This document shows, in pieces, positions 1-11,826 of a stretch of 64,000 nucleotides of DNA. The notes under the pieces are model-generated. The model ran no database searches, was not told the DNA's origin, and was given only the letters and a program-made list of their open reading frames with translations. A program made the position numbers and the translations under genes. The first letter of the stretch is position 1; each line of letters opens with the position of its first letter. Source of the DNA: Camillea tinctor (Eukaryota; Ascomycota; Sordariomycetes; Xylariales; Xylariaceae); NCBI GenBank assembly GCA_022578605.1, contig MU394054.1, positions 684,945-748,944 of the forward strand, in the 5' to 3' direction.

Positions 1-2690
1 AGGTATGTCCAGAGCAACTATGAAGCTGTCGCTAAAGGAACCAGCCAGGGTGAATAGTCGAAGAAAACATAAATACAAAAAGTAAAAATAGGCACAAAAT
101 AAACAAATAATACATTACAACAGAGAAAGAGGCTGTGCTGGACACAATACAACCGAGATAATTTTATGAATTTATGCCATGAATCACTTTCTTACCAGAT
201 ACTCGAAAGGGTAAGAGGTACCTCTCAAGTCCAGCTGTGTCTCTCTTTCTCCTTTTTTTTCCCTCTTTTTTTTTTGGTCTGGTAGTGAACTTCCGCAGAA
301 AAGTCCCACTGCGAGTGAGCTCAGGCCATGTGGGATCTGATTGGTGCAAAGCTCCCCGCGCTTCTTCCCATCTTTACATCACATCATATCACCACCCTTT
401 AAAACCACAACCACCGCCACGAACCGCCTGCGACGCGAAAGGAAGGCCTAGTTGTAAAGCACCTTCAATACCAACACCTTGGAGCGCATTCAATTTTTGT
501 GAAACCAATGCGGTCGCATGAAATTGTTGATTACGAAGAACTCAGTTTCGTAATCATCTAAGATTAAGGCTACCCTCGCGATGGTAGTGTTGATGATGAT
601 GTCGGTGGCAAGTGACGACCTCGTCACGTCCGTGGGTTAATATGTTGAGACCCCTCCTCCGCAAAATCCATGCAGTTTAGTGTGATTTCTTTACTGTGAC
701 CGCGTCATTGTTGATTTTTGTTTTTGTTTTTTTTATCGATTAGGTAGTGTCCGTGTTATCGCAAGCGCCTTTCCGCGCTTGATTAGTGAGGACTGGCCCT
801 TGTCTTCCATGCTCAGTCCGTGTTGAAATTGGGGAATGGGAAAAAAAGATTAATCAAGGATCTATCCGTTATCGTCTAGGAAGGGGTCCGCGACTTCCTG
901 AAGATGAATCACTTGGAAGAGTATAGACTTACACCCGAGATCCGAACCTGTTTTCTTCTTCAGGCCATGTTTTCTTATCAAGTAGCATTAATCGATAAAC
1001 TTGATTACATATGTACTATCTAGCAGTTAATGCCTCCTCGATGAAGGCACTTTCCCATAGTTTTGTTTTATTAATTTTGTCTATCATACGGAGAAAGTAC
1101 GTACCTGTTATCTCGATGTAGATAGTATCGGGCCATCCCCCAGGTTTGTCGATAACCTTACTTCCGTTTCTTTTATTGTGGGATCTAGTTTGGCCGATAA
1201 GCAAATCCCTGACCACCTTCTTTCCTTCTTTTTCTTTTCTTTATGCAGTGGGAACTTGCATGTTCTTCCAGGAACGCGCGCGCCTGCGACGTTAGCTTCG
1301 GTCGCTTCCGTGACAGGGGGAGCCTTCCGAGTTCCGAGCATCTCCTACCAAGAACACCACCGTGACATTCTATGAAAAGTAAGCTACACTAGTTGAGTAT
1401 GTCGATTATTGATTAACCCAAGTTATCGTGATAAGTTAGACTATTGCAAGAAAAGTCTTTTCGAAAACAACTAAACAACTACTTTGCATATAAATCGCTT
1501 AGGGAAGATAATATTGTATATGCCTTGTTTTTACATTCAGGCCTAATCATCTTTGAATTTTCTTTAAAAGGGACTACGTCCAAGATCTCACGATGTTGTT
1601 ATGCTGAAAATTAAAATTACAAACTACTACCTGCGATATCATTACCTATACCAAGAAGCATTCTATTTATTCCCTGCGAGGTACCAGAGTACCAGACGTA
1701 TTGCCAAGTAGTACCTCATGACCTATCATTCCTTGTGATACTGCCGGAGTTGCAGCGCTCGGGACCCTATCACAAGAATGTATTCGGGAAAGGACATAAC
1801 ATACTCGTCACGAGGAACCTAGCAAGGACTTGGGTAATTACTACAATGTTGTTGTGCGAGGAACTAGAATTACAGAAACACTCTGTTATGTTTCCCCCTT
1901 GTACGCTCTGATCTATCACCTCTAGCAATACCACATAGTGCAGATTTGGGTAATAAGTAGGTAATTAAGTTGTTGCACGGAAACATCAGTTGATATTAAT
2001 ATTGCAACTAGCTGAGAAGCCTGAGATACTTCGCCTCACACATGATAATATTCCCTTCGTTTCGTAGGTAGCACATCTTGTCTTAAACCACATGGGCTTC
2101 CTCATCGGTACACCGTTTTCACCACATATGAACTTTTTCTTGATATTTCATGAGTGTCGTTTAATTCATCATAATACATATCGTGCTATGATGCATACTA
2201 TGGTTTCATTGTAGCAGCAGCCATTCTGACAGTCAATATTATAACCTATGCTATATTGATGATTTGAAGAAAACCCCGTTAACATTACTTATGACAAATA
2301 TAAAATGAAAATTGCATATTTTATTTAAACGATATAGATACTGTTGGCTATCACTACCATTATTATTTGTTAAATTTTGTTTACATATATATTCGAAGAT
2401 ATGAAAAACCGTTTGCATGTTAAAATAAACCTTGGGTGGTCGTTTTCATGCAATATCGGACTATTATACTAGCCATACTAGACTCCCAAAACTGAAGAAT
2501 ATAAAATTTAATAGATACAATTGACCCTAGACAACGCGGAAGGGGATCGTCAAGGTGATTGTAAAACTGTTATACTAGCTATTAATATAAGACTCTTACC
2601 CCCCTTCTTATAGCGTGCTGAGGGGAGTCTGTTAGGCTGGAGGGATAAAGCAGTATGTGCACTCTAAGAACAGAAATACCATTTCTAAGC
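1..2690. other. Gene-free AT-rich stretch
   Basis: No reading frame here looks like a protein and none can be joined by plausible splice sites. The first 1.4 kb has mixed composition with a T-rich run near 250-270. From about 1400 onward the DNA is AT-rich and leads into the decayed PKS fragment, as expected of old, mutated sequence. No RNA gene or clear repeat was seen. Confidence 0.6.
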
Positions 2691-2751
2691 TTATGGAACA
2701 GTACCACGGGCAGTTGTAATTCTAGTCTCCCACGCAACAACGTGATTCAAT

Positions 2752-3660
2752 CTATCGGCCTGTGAAATAAATGTTACCACGTTTCTGTAGTTTGTGCACA
2801 AGGTCGGTTGCAGCCTTGACGATGAGCCGGATATCGATGACAAGATCAGATGCGTGCCGCCTTTGTCTGCGAGCCGTAAGCATAATTCTCGGCCTAGGCC
2901 ACCATGACCACCAGCGACTAAGTAGGAAGCATCGGGGCTTAACGTCCAATTGCGTCGTTTTGGTACGAGTTTCACTAGGGCAACATCTGAATGACTGACG
3001 GTGATAAAATTCCGACCCATGTTCTTATCACTTTGCAGGTCTATGAAGGCAGCTTCCATATTCGACACAGAGAAGGTCTCAATTGGGCCCCGGGGGTTAG
3101 GAAGCTGTCAGCAGTTAGCTCCAATACTCTCATGATTTCACCGGTCGTATCCTCCTTGAAGTGCCACATGTGATATATATCCACAGCAGAGAAGCTCACA
3201 TTCCGCCTAGAAGCGCTCATGGGCAGTGAGGTATTCGCCATGATGTCTACTTTGCCTATCTCACGTCAGTCAGATATTGTAGAGATTGAATATGTGCCTA
3301 TTGCCTACCTATTTCGATGGAGCGGCCGTAAGGAGCCACGCGTTCAAACGATGTCTATAACCCATCCTCGGTGAGTGAGTTGACCACGACGTCAATCCCA
3401 AGCCCGTCCCTCTCATGCATAATACCTTCGGCGAAACTTGTGTCTCTGCTATAGAATATCTTCTCAGGAGTGATTCCGAACTTCTCCATTAGCAACTCCT
3501 TCTTGTTCTCGTATCCCACAGTGACGAAGATATCTGCACCCAGCATCTTGGCTATCTCCACTGCCGCTTGGCCAGTGCTACCCGCAGCTGAATGTATGAG
3601 GACCTTTTTTGCCTTTCTGCAACTGGGCAATTTTAGACGATAAGTATCAGGTCTGGTCAC
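2752..3660 (-). pseudogene. Relic of a highly reducing polyketide synthase (ER and KR domains)
   Basis: This is a fragment of an iterative type I highly reducing PKS. The 5' part matches the enoyl reductase domain: VLIHSAAGSTGQAAVEIAK is the NADPH-binding segment, followed by VVNSL and APYGRSIEIG. The 3' part matches the ketoreductase Rossmann motif (YLVAGGHGGLGREL). The frame is broken in several places. An extra A in the run near 3604-3610 shifts IAQLQKGKK out of frame. A TAG stop lies at about 3355 where the family usually has a residue after the VLNSL block. There is another shift near 3045-3065, and one inside the KR near 2845. A GT...AG segment around 3260-3320 may be a former intron. 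KS, AT, DH and ACP domains are absent. The gene is certainly non-functional as it stands. AT-rich surroundings would fit RIP (repeat-induced point mutation), but the cause of decay is inference. Confidence 0.85.
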
Positions 3661-4298
3661 ATCGAATTTTTATAATTTAATATACTGACCCAAGCTAAGG
3701 ACAGAATCTGATGTTGTATACATCTACACTGACGTTGTTATTGTTGGTAGGCATTGACGCAAGTTGCATAGGAATTGCGCATGCTCTTCACAGCCCGATA
3801 CACTGCCGAGAAAGCTACTTTATGTAGGAAAGATGACAAGTCATAACGGTTTAAGAATTACATCCTATCAAGCCACGGAGTACAGTTATACTCCTGCGCT
3901 TGCTCGCTGTTTGCAGCAATCCAATTCTCAGTATAAGACGAAACCAAGTTGATCATTTCGTTAACAGTGGTCCGTGTAAGTTTTGGACGAGTGTGCCAGA
4001 GAAGTCTGTAATCGTTCATAAAATCCAGGGAAGCTAGAATTGCAACCTGTTTAACTAGGGTTTACCCTTTACCCCTATTACGATACTTATTTAGGCATCC
4101 CACTTGAGGCCAATACATTTATTTTAGTAGCCTATTATCGCTAATAATTAAATATATTTATACCAATATATTTTACTCTTTACTTGTAGTAGATATGACT
4201 ATAATAAGAAGTATACATTATAAGAATGTAATAAAGCCAAAAATAAAACAAAAAAGATCGATGACTACTACAAAATAGCACACCCCCTTAGCCTCTAC
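3661..4298. other. AT-rich spacer between PKS relic and subtilase
   Basis: No gene is seen. The sequence is strongly AT-rich from about 4130 to 4260 and contains the 3' flank of the subtilase gene. Earlier PKS domains could not be recognised here. Confidence 0.5.
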
Positions 4299-7228
4299 TT
4301 ACCTATACTTTAGTATAAACGGCACCGTCTCAACCGCTACCCAATCCTCCTCCTTCGCCGCATCACCAAACACCCTCACGGCGCTCACGACGAACGCGTA
4401 CGAGCCCTCAGGAACCACGGAACCATCGTCAAGCCGCCCATTCCACGCCACCACGTTGCCATTCAGCGGCACGAGGGTAAGCGGGAACCCGGGGAACGAG
4501 CCCACGACATCGTACCCGAGCCACTTGGTCGCGGGCGGCAGGCCCTCCGCGGCAGGCGTCAGCGCCACGACATCGGCGCGCATCTCCGGCGCGCCGAGCG
4601 TCGGGAACGCCGCGAGCGCCGGGTATATGACGCCGGTGGAGTTGGCGTCGCCCGGCCGGTTGACGGTGAACGTGCGGTTGGCCTCGGCGGGGATGTTGAA
4701 GTGCGTCTCCGTCGTCGTCAGGTACACGCCCCCGTAGTAGCCCGGCTGCACCGTCGGCGTGTCGTGCAGGCTGCCCAGCACCCCTAGGTACGGCAGCGAG
4801 AGCGCCTCCCCGCGCGTGCTGTTCAGCGTGATGTACCCGCTGTACACGGGCAGCAGCGTCGCGTTGAGGCTGCCTGGTGGTGTGAGCGTGAATTTGACTT
4901 CGCCTGTGGCGCCCGCGGGGACGGTCACTGAGTCCGATGCGAAGGCGATGGAGGCCCAGTCCTCGCCGACAGGTGGCGGGAAGGAGGTCGTGCCAAGGAC
5001 GCCGTCCTCGGGGTCGAGGGTGTATACCGTCAGGGCTTTGGTGTGGCCTAGGGTGTAGGTCACGTCATCGGAACCCGTATTGTGGACCGTGAAGGTGCGC
5101 TCCCCGACGAAGTGGTCGCTGTCGTTGAACGAGATACTGCTGACGCCGAGTATCGTGGTCGCGAAGGCGGCGTCGTAGGCTTGCGCGAGACCAGCACCCT
5201 GCTGGGCTACGGGTGCAAGGATCTCGTTGTGAGCCGTCTCGCCGTCGAACCACACTTTTGGTTTGGCCGTCGCGGATAGCAAGGCACGGAGGGTCTGGGG
5301 GTCTAGGGTTCCACGGACCTCGCCTATGAGTGCGAATATGGCCGAGGCGAGCGGCGTGGACATAGAAGTACCCGAAAGCACTGCGTAGGCGCCTAGCCTT
5401 AACGGATAGGTAGATAGGATATCGCCTCCTGGTGTCGTGAATTGAGGCTTGACCTCAATTTCCCACGTCGGTCCCCAGCTGCTCGACCTGCTTGTGTATC
5501 CACCGGCAGGCGAGTTACCCCAGTCCTCAATATACAGGTCTGCCGAGTTCCAGTCATTGATTGTCACGGTCACATCGTTGCCTTCGTTGAGCAGGTCTAC
5601 CAAGGCGGCACCCTGCTTAGCTGTAATACCTGCGCTACCCTTTGTGACATCGTTGTATATATACAGGTCGGGTGCGGAACTAATTAAACTAGTTAGTGGT
5701 TGAATTGAGGAGGATTGTGTGCTGCACGAGACAAAAGAGGGGGCTAACTTACTTGTCTTTGTTGCTGTACATCAAAAGCCACTGTGCTCCCTTAGCGGCG
5801 AGGTTCGTCGCCTGGGTATCCGGAGTACACCCACCGACAGTATAGTCAGATAGGCGGAGAAGGACGATCTTGTCTGACAGATCGGGTGTGGTATCTGGGA
5901 GTGCCCCGCAGGCATCGTCATCGGACTCCGTGTTGTTGCTCACAGCCCACAGAGGCAAGGTGACGTTCTGCGAGAACGAAGGGCTTCCGAAACGCAAGCC
6001 GAACTCGCTAGTCTTGTTATTGACAGAAAAGTGACCCGCCTTTAGTAGAGTAGGCAGAACCTCGTTCTCAACAGATCCAATAGCAGTGACATTAATACCC
6101 GAAGCGGGAGTAGATGGATTCCAAAGTGCAAGATGCCCTGAGTTTCCGGGAGCTACGATGACAGGAACGCCGGCTTCGGCGATACGCGAAGCGGCGACAG
6201 CCCAAGGCTCCTGGGCCCAACCGGAGTCGTCGCCGGCCGAGCAAGAGATAATATCACTGCCGTCCTCGAACGCCATGTTGAAACCAGCAAGCAGGATCTC
6301 GTTGGTTGTGAAGCCGCCACAGCCACTGGCCTTGTACATGCCTAGTTTAACACCAGGAGCCGCGCCCGTGAACCCGTATGGGTTGGCTTGCGCAGCGATG
6401 ATACCCGCCACATGTGTTCCGTGACCCATACTAAGATATTGGAAGTCAGTAATTGTTATTTTAGGTCAATTTTTCTTTTACTCGTGGAATTATGTGTTAG
6501 GAGTAAGAACTTGTAAGCTTAACTAGGATAGACAGTTTTCACTCTTGGGGTAGGTTAAAAGGGGTAAAAAATGACTCTCAGATCACTTACCAACCATCGT
6601 AAGGGTCAGGGTCAGGAATTGGTGTCGGCGACGTGTCGTCGTCCCCGTTTAGATCATATCCATATTCGACTAGACAGCCTGGCCCGAAGCAACCGCCCAA
6701 AGCCGGGTGCTTGTAATCAACTCCCGTGTCAACGATTCCGATGCGGAACCCCTTGCCCGTATAGCCCTCAGCGAGGAGCTTGTCGACCTGGGTCATTACA
6801 TGCGGTATGAATGGCTTGGGTTCATCTTGGCGCTTAGCAAGATGATTCATGGTGGCTGTCGCATTGCCGACTATAGTCACGTCCGGCTTGGGGAAACTGA
6901 TCTTGCGCACCGGCCAGATAGATTTGACGCGCGCGTCTGCGACGATCTTGGTGGCAGTGACTTCCGGCTCAGGGTCGTCGCGGAGGTTGAAAGATGCGCC
7001 CTTGAAGAGTTTATACTTCAAGTCCATCCGATGCTCGACATTGATACCCTGGCCATTGAGACCCTGATAGAATGCTTGAGGGTCTTCATCGCCTTCAAAC
7101 TCGACGATGTAGGCACCGGGAACGATGGTGTCATCGACGTCTGAAGTCTTGTTCTGGGCCTCAGCAGCCGTGACTGTAGCCGCGGAGGCAATGACGCCTA
7201 TGACAGCGAGCGCGGATTGAAATCGCAT
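4299..7228 (-). CDS. Secreted subtilisin-like serine protease (S8, PA-domain type, Pr1C/Vpr-like)
   Basis: Predicted secreted endopeptidase of 898 residues from three exons: 7228-6591, 6430-5753 and 5679-4299. The Met at 7228 is preferred over one five codons upstream (7243) because it directly begins a hydrophobic signal peptide (MRFQSALAVIGVIASAA). An inhibitor-I9-like propeptide follows. The catalytic triad is visible: Asp167 in GIVDTGVDYKHP, His216 in CMGHGTHVAG (the Cys codon spans intron 1), and Ser544 in SGTSMSTPLASA. Between His and Ser lies an insertion of the protease-associated (PA) type, about residues 330-440, containing DKIVLLRL and NLAAKGAQWLLMYSN. After the catalytic domain comes a beta-rich Fn3-like tail. 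This order matches large fungal subtilases such as Metarhizium Pr1C and bacterial Vpr. The role is probably protein scavenging or host and substrate degradation. All functional residues are intact. Confidence 0.93.
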
Positions 7229-8611
7229 TCTGCCTTGATCCAAAAGAGAGGATGTACCTAGGCTCCAAGTCCGTTGGCCGCAAACAACGATGGAGAACCA
7301 AAAAGCTCTTCATCATGAGGGGCCATGTCCATCCCATATTATACTCGGCGAAAGAATCATGTGTTTACGCCTAGAATCGTGATCATTGAAGCGAGTTCCC
7401 TCGTCGTGGGATGAATAACTCTAGTGCCGTATCCCGGCCCCGTCACAACATCGACATGGATTATCGGAGGGGTTTTACCGTAACCTGCTACATATAGCCT
7501 AGAGTCGCGATATATGTCGAAGACTCGCTGATTAAGCTACCCCGAAGTGCGTTACCCTCGTCGTTAAAATGCGGCATGGTCTCCATTAAATCAGTGCTAG
7601 TATTTAAACATGGCATAAGGCACGTTGGAATTTCTCGTAACCGGGTTTCTGCCAAGACCTCTTTACGAGAAGGCCTGGTGGGCTCATCACCACCCCGGAT
7701 CAATGATCAGATTCTCATCACTATACACAAGGCGCGCATAGCGACTTGCCTTTTCTGTCCTCGGGGCCTGAGAACTCGAGCTTGACGATGAGAAAAGACA
7801 TATATTGGTGAAGCTCCATTGCACGATATGAACCCAACGTCGTCGTATATGCACGTTTAAAGGAAAAGTCACGATACAGGGATAGAATGGCGCGAAAGCA
7901 GATCCGATTACAACGTTTCACTTGAAGCCCTGAACAGCCCTATCTGGGGTTATAGCTCACCATAAGCCTTGTCAAAACATAGTGATACGAATAGTCTTTG
8001 AGCTATTTCTAATGTATCAAGCGCACTTCTAAGGTTCCACACTTCCTCTCTCTTGGTCTCGAAGTAGCTCATTCTACGAAAGCCGAGATAATGACTGAAG
8101 CTAGTATACTCAGATGACCTGAGTCTTGGCAGGCACCTGTAGTGTTCCTGGAGATTGTCGTGAAGGACGTCGTACCATGCATGCTTAGGTAGTATTATAA
8201 GTGCTACACGAGGAACTAGAGCCACGGCTATTTAGAACCCCATGTTATTTCTATGCCATTTATTCTTTGTGCTATTATGGAATGTATGCGTCCATGGTGT
8301 TGTTATCTATAAGCGCTAATATTTCCAACCAGAATCCTTAATGGCTTGCAGCTTGACAACTTCGTATTTTATGTTTCCCCTTTCCCCCTTCGCACCGAGA
8401 ATGACACTAACCTAACAAGGTTCTTATAAATAGTATATATATATAACAACCATATACATTTTCTATCTATAGCATAGAAGAATATGGGAGAAGAGAACGG
8501 CTCAGAAGGTTCACTCCATTCATTTTTCATGATATGACTTTCTCAAATTGGAGGGAACCCTCAAACCATATATAACTATATGAAAAAACAAGAATGGGAG
8601 CAAGGACATTA
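7229..8611. other. Intergenic region, promoter side of subtilase gene
   Basis: No supportable gene. Several overlapping open frames of 60-90 codons exist on the minus strand between 7488 and 8225, but they change frame without good splice sites and match no family I recognise. The stretch immediately above 7228 must hold the subtilase promoter. The stretch below 8612 holds the 3' flank of the kinase-like gene. Confidence 0.45.
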
Positions 8612-11014
8612 CTATGACTTATTCTTTCCCGCATTCGGAGGCACTCCGTAAGGATGATATCGCACTGAGTCTCTGCTAGGTTCGCCAACGGACGCTGGCA
8701 TCTTGCCGCTGCCGTCGTCCGCCGCTTTATAACTCGTCTGCGTGGGTGCCCGGGGCGTGCGCGGCGGGGGCGGGGCTGCGGGGGCGGCTGTCCCGGCCGG
8801 AACTTGATTGCCTTGTTCTACGCGATAGGAGAAGGTTCATCCGCAGTTAGTAATATGTAATTTTTCCATTATAGAAGTAGATAGAAAAAGTATATCTAGT
8901 AAGGAGGATTTGAGGGCAAGAGGGGGGAGGGGGGGAACATAAAAGGTGGGTGGCTAAGGTATAGACTATATTTGTGTATGTAGATAAACTCACCGAAAAA
9001 TACCGGCCTTGGGATATTGCGCACAGGGCCCGGTATTCTCCTCGCGGGCTCCGGCTGCGGCGAGCCCTCTGGTGACGACGGGGGTGAGGGCGGCGGGGGC
9101 TGTAACAAGACCTTGAGGATCCAGCGCCGGATGGAGTCAGGGGTCTCATTAGGAAATTGTTTCCCAGCTGCGGTGTTCCGGACGTATTGTTCGAGTTCCC
9201 TTAGCGATGGGCGGTCCTCGGGCAGGTGTGCCTGCATACGGAGGATCAAGCCTCGGAGATCCGGGTCTACGTGCCCGTAATCTTCGTTGTCTGTTAGGTG
9301 CCACGCGTATGTGTAGTAGTTTTCCTTCGACTGTGGGCGGAAGAGAGCAGTCTCAGTGGGTAAGGGGGGAACGGCGGGACGGGCGAGAGTGATCAGGGCT
9401 TCCATGACGAGGCCTATTCCCCAAATGTTCGTATGTGGACCATAATTTCCAGCGATTTCGTGCTGGGAGATTAAGTTGGAGTCCCGGGGAATGTAATCCC
9501 AATCAGTGCAGAATTGCTCCTATTTTTATGAGTTATGATGTGTTAGTAAATACTTTGCATGCTATAGATATACATATTAAACACTTTGTTAATGGGGCAA
9601 CTAACTGGTGCGAAGAAACCCATTTTGCCTTTCATGCGGAGGCGCTCATAATAACTGGGCAGAAAGGGGGACGATGTTAGCTAGGCTTGCTGATAGAAAC
9701 ACGATTTGTCTGACTTACAAATCCGGTTGGCCGCTTTTTACTTCGCTCGAGGCGCCAAAATCCGTGAGCTGCAATGGTCAGTGGAGTTGGAGAAAAGGCG
9801 ATCATAAGATGGATAGATACCTTGAGTATTGGTGTTAGGCCATGCTCGTTGTTATCAAAACCAGCGCCGATCAAGACTGTATGGATGACAAGTCAGAATT
9901 TTTGTCGATTTAAATCTTAGACGTTGAGCGACTTACTATTAAAAGGGTCGAGATCGAAATGTACTATCCGAGCTGGTTGCGCCTGAGGCTGGTTTGGAAC
10001 CGTCTCTCTGATAGGCCCTGGAACATTACCGTTCTCCGGTCTCCTTGCGGGAGGATACGCCATTGCTATACACATTCGAACAACTATTTTATACCACATG
10101 ATTTGCAATGATTAGCCCTAGAACAGTTGATGTTAATTTTTACTTATATGAAATAAATGCTTACGACATAGTAAGAAACGCCACAACACGGTATTGGGAA
10201 CTCTCTCTTGGTGGTCGGAGACCTTGATGATAAACTCAGCGAGGTCACCATGTTCGAGCAGATCCATGACCATCACTGAGAGAGGTCGCGAGTCAGAATA
10301 ATCTTCATCTTCGTCATCTTCATTATTGCCGCCGACATCGTTCGCGTTCCTATCCGGGTCCAGCCCGGAGCGCGAGGCGTACAGAAGCTGGACGATATGC
10401 TCGGATTTGGCAAGAGACTGCGTTCACTTTTAGTTCAGTTGCAGTACAGCATAAAACTAGGATCAATGATTAGGGTGACTGACACGCATCATATTTCTTT
10501 CTAGTTCTGTACGGCCTGGTGACATGTTGGGAAAATGTGCTTTCACGACAACCTTCTTCACCAGTTGACCTCTCGGTCCCAAAACATCAAAAGCTGACAC
10601 TAAACCCTGGCCGCCCCATCCTATGCATTTGTTATATCTCATATTGACCCCGGGGACTTGGAACTTGTTTTGAAGGTGTTGAATTGTTTCCCAAGCTTCT
10701 AAATCGTCATCCTCTACCTCATCGTCTTCCATGTTGTCGAGATCGGCACGTTCCCTCTCACTCCTGGAGTAACCGATGAGTCGTTGTCTCTGACCTGGCA
10801 TTTCCACCTTAGGCTTCCCTTTTAAAGGTAGATCTGGGTGACTATATTTTCGTGCCCATCTCGCGGAGAGAGGCCAATAATTCCCCTGCCGGTAGAACTT
10901 GAACATATCGAATTGCCCGGCGCGAAACCATTTAAGTCTCTGGGTCCCCTCGGACGCTGTCGATGACGCCGACAGAGTCAGGTTAAACAGCGGGTCCGAA
11001 TTTTTCGACATCAT
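8612..11014 (-). CDS. Protein-kinase-like protein, fungal expanded family, eight exons
   Basis: Predicted 605-residue protein, exons 11014-10484, 10417-10165, 10083-9937, 9876-9821, 9768-9719, 9654-9606, 9519-8994 and 8817-8612. All junctions are GT-AG and keep frame. Kinase motifs are present in order: Gly-rich loop GWGGQG (132-138), VVVK lysine (Lys158), catalytic loop HFDLDPFN (303-310) in place of HRDLKPEN, DFG (332-334), APE (361-363), and a NIWGIGLV helix-F-like segment. The ATP- and Mg-binding residues are kept, so it could be active, but the substrate is unknown. There is an acidic insert (about 195-220, NNEDDEDEDYSD) in the N-lobe, a charged region before the domain (MEDDEVEDDDLEAW), and a Pro-rich, probably disordered C-terminal tail. 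Fungal genomes carry many such divergent kinases. An alternative start a codon later (second Met) cannot be excluded. Confidence 0.88.
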
Positions 11015-11826
11015 TTTCGGGCGAAGGTAATATTAGATTATTGTAATTTATGTTGCGATTCGCAAAAGTTTCGTATTGTTCCGTGATTAAAATGAGCGAC
11101 ACATACACCTCGAATTACACGACCTCAGTCTCGTGATTACATACAGTAAGTATAGCATTATAGATGTGGTATGTAGTTGTAATTGACCTAGGAAGCGCTA
11201 TAAGCCTTTGTTTGGATAAAGGAAAGAAAAGAACACAATACGGACCGGATTCGGTATTCACATAAAGACAAATAAAGGAGCCATATGTAAAGTCTTTTAT
11301 CGAGTTAGCACATGGGTTGGGCATATTTGCATGGGGGAAGTTTTTATTTATTTCTGAATATCTTATGTTTCTGGCCAAATGCTACGTGAAGAACTACGAT
11401 AATGTTGATAACGAGGTTAGAGTTAATTAATGGCGGGAGGTGTGAGACATATTAGGGGCTACGAGATAACTCTAGACAGGTCGAGATATCATGCTTGGGC
11501 ACAGAGAATTTGAGAAGTAATGAAAAGGGTAAAACAACACATTCTATAGCTATGGCTTTTCTCAAGTTTAATATTATGCGTACACCCACACATAAGTTCA
11601 GAAGCATTTGACACCAGGAATGTGCTTATTATTGAAAACTACATGGTTAGGAAGCCTATCAAAATAGTCTCAAATTAATGAGATTGTTTCTTCTGCCACC
11701 TCTGGAGGACCCATGTCACTCCCCTGATATTCTCTTCTTTTTCTTCTTCTTCACCAACTCCACAACCTACTCAATCGCGATGAGCGCGAGGGGGGAAAGA
11801 CTGGAAAGCCCACCATCCCTCTCTCT
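11015..11826. other. Intergenic region between kinase-like and chitinase genes
   Basis: AT-rich sequence with no coding signal. It contains the 5' flank of the kinase-like gene and the 3' flank of the chitinase gene. A pyrimidine-rich run lies at 11725-11755. Nothing else was recognised. Confidence 0.5.

Noticed and set aside
7488..8225. Minus-strand open frames of 70-90 codons, including one ending LFVSLCFDKAYGEL, that might form a small gene.
   Set aside because: The frames do not join through credible splice sites (the best candidate intron is only about 31 bases), and no family is recognisable.
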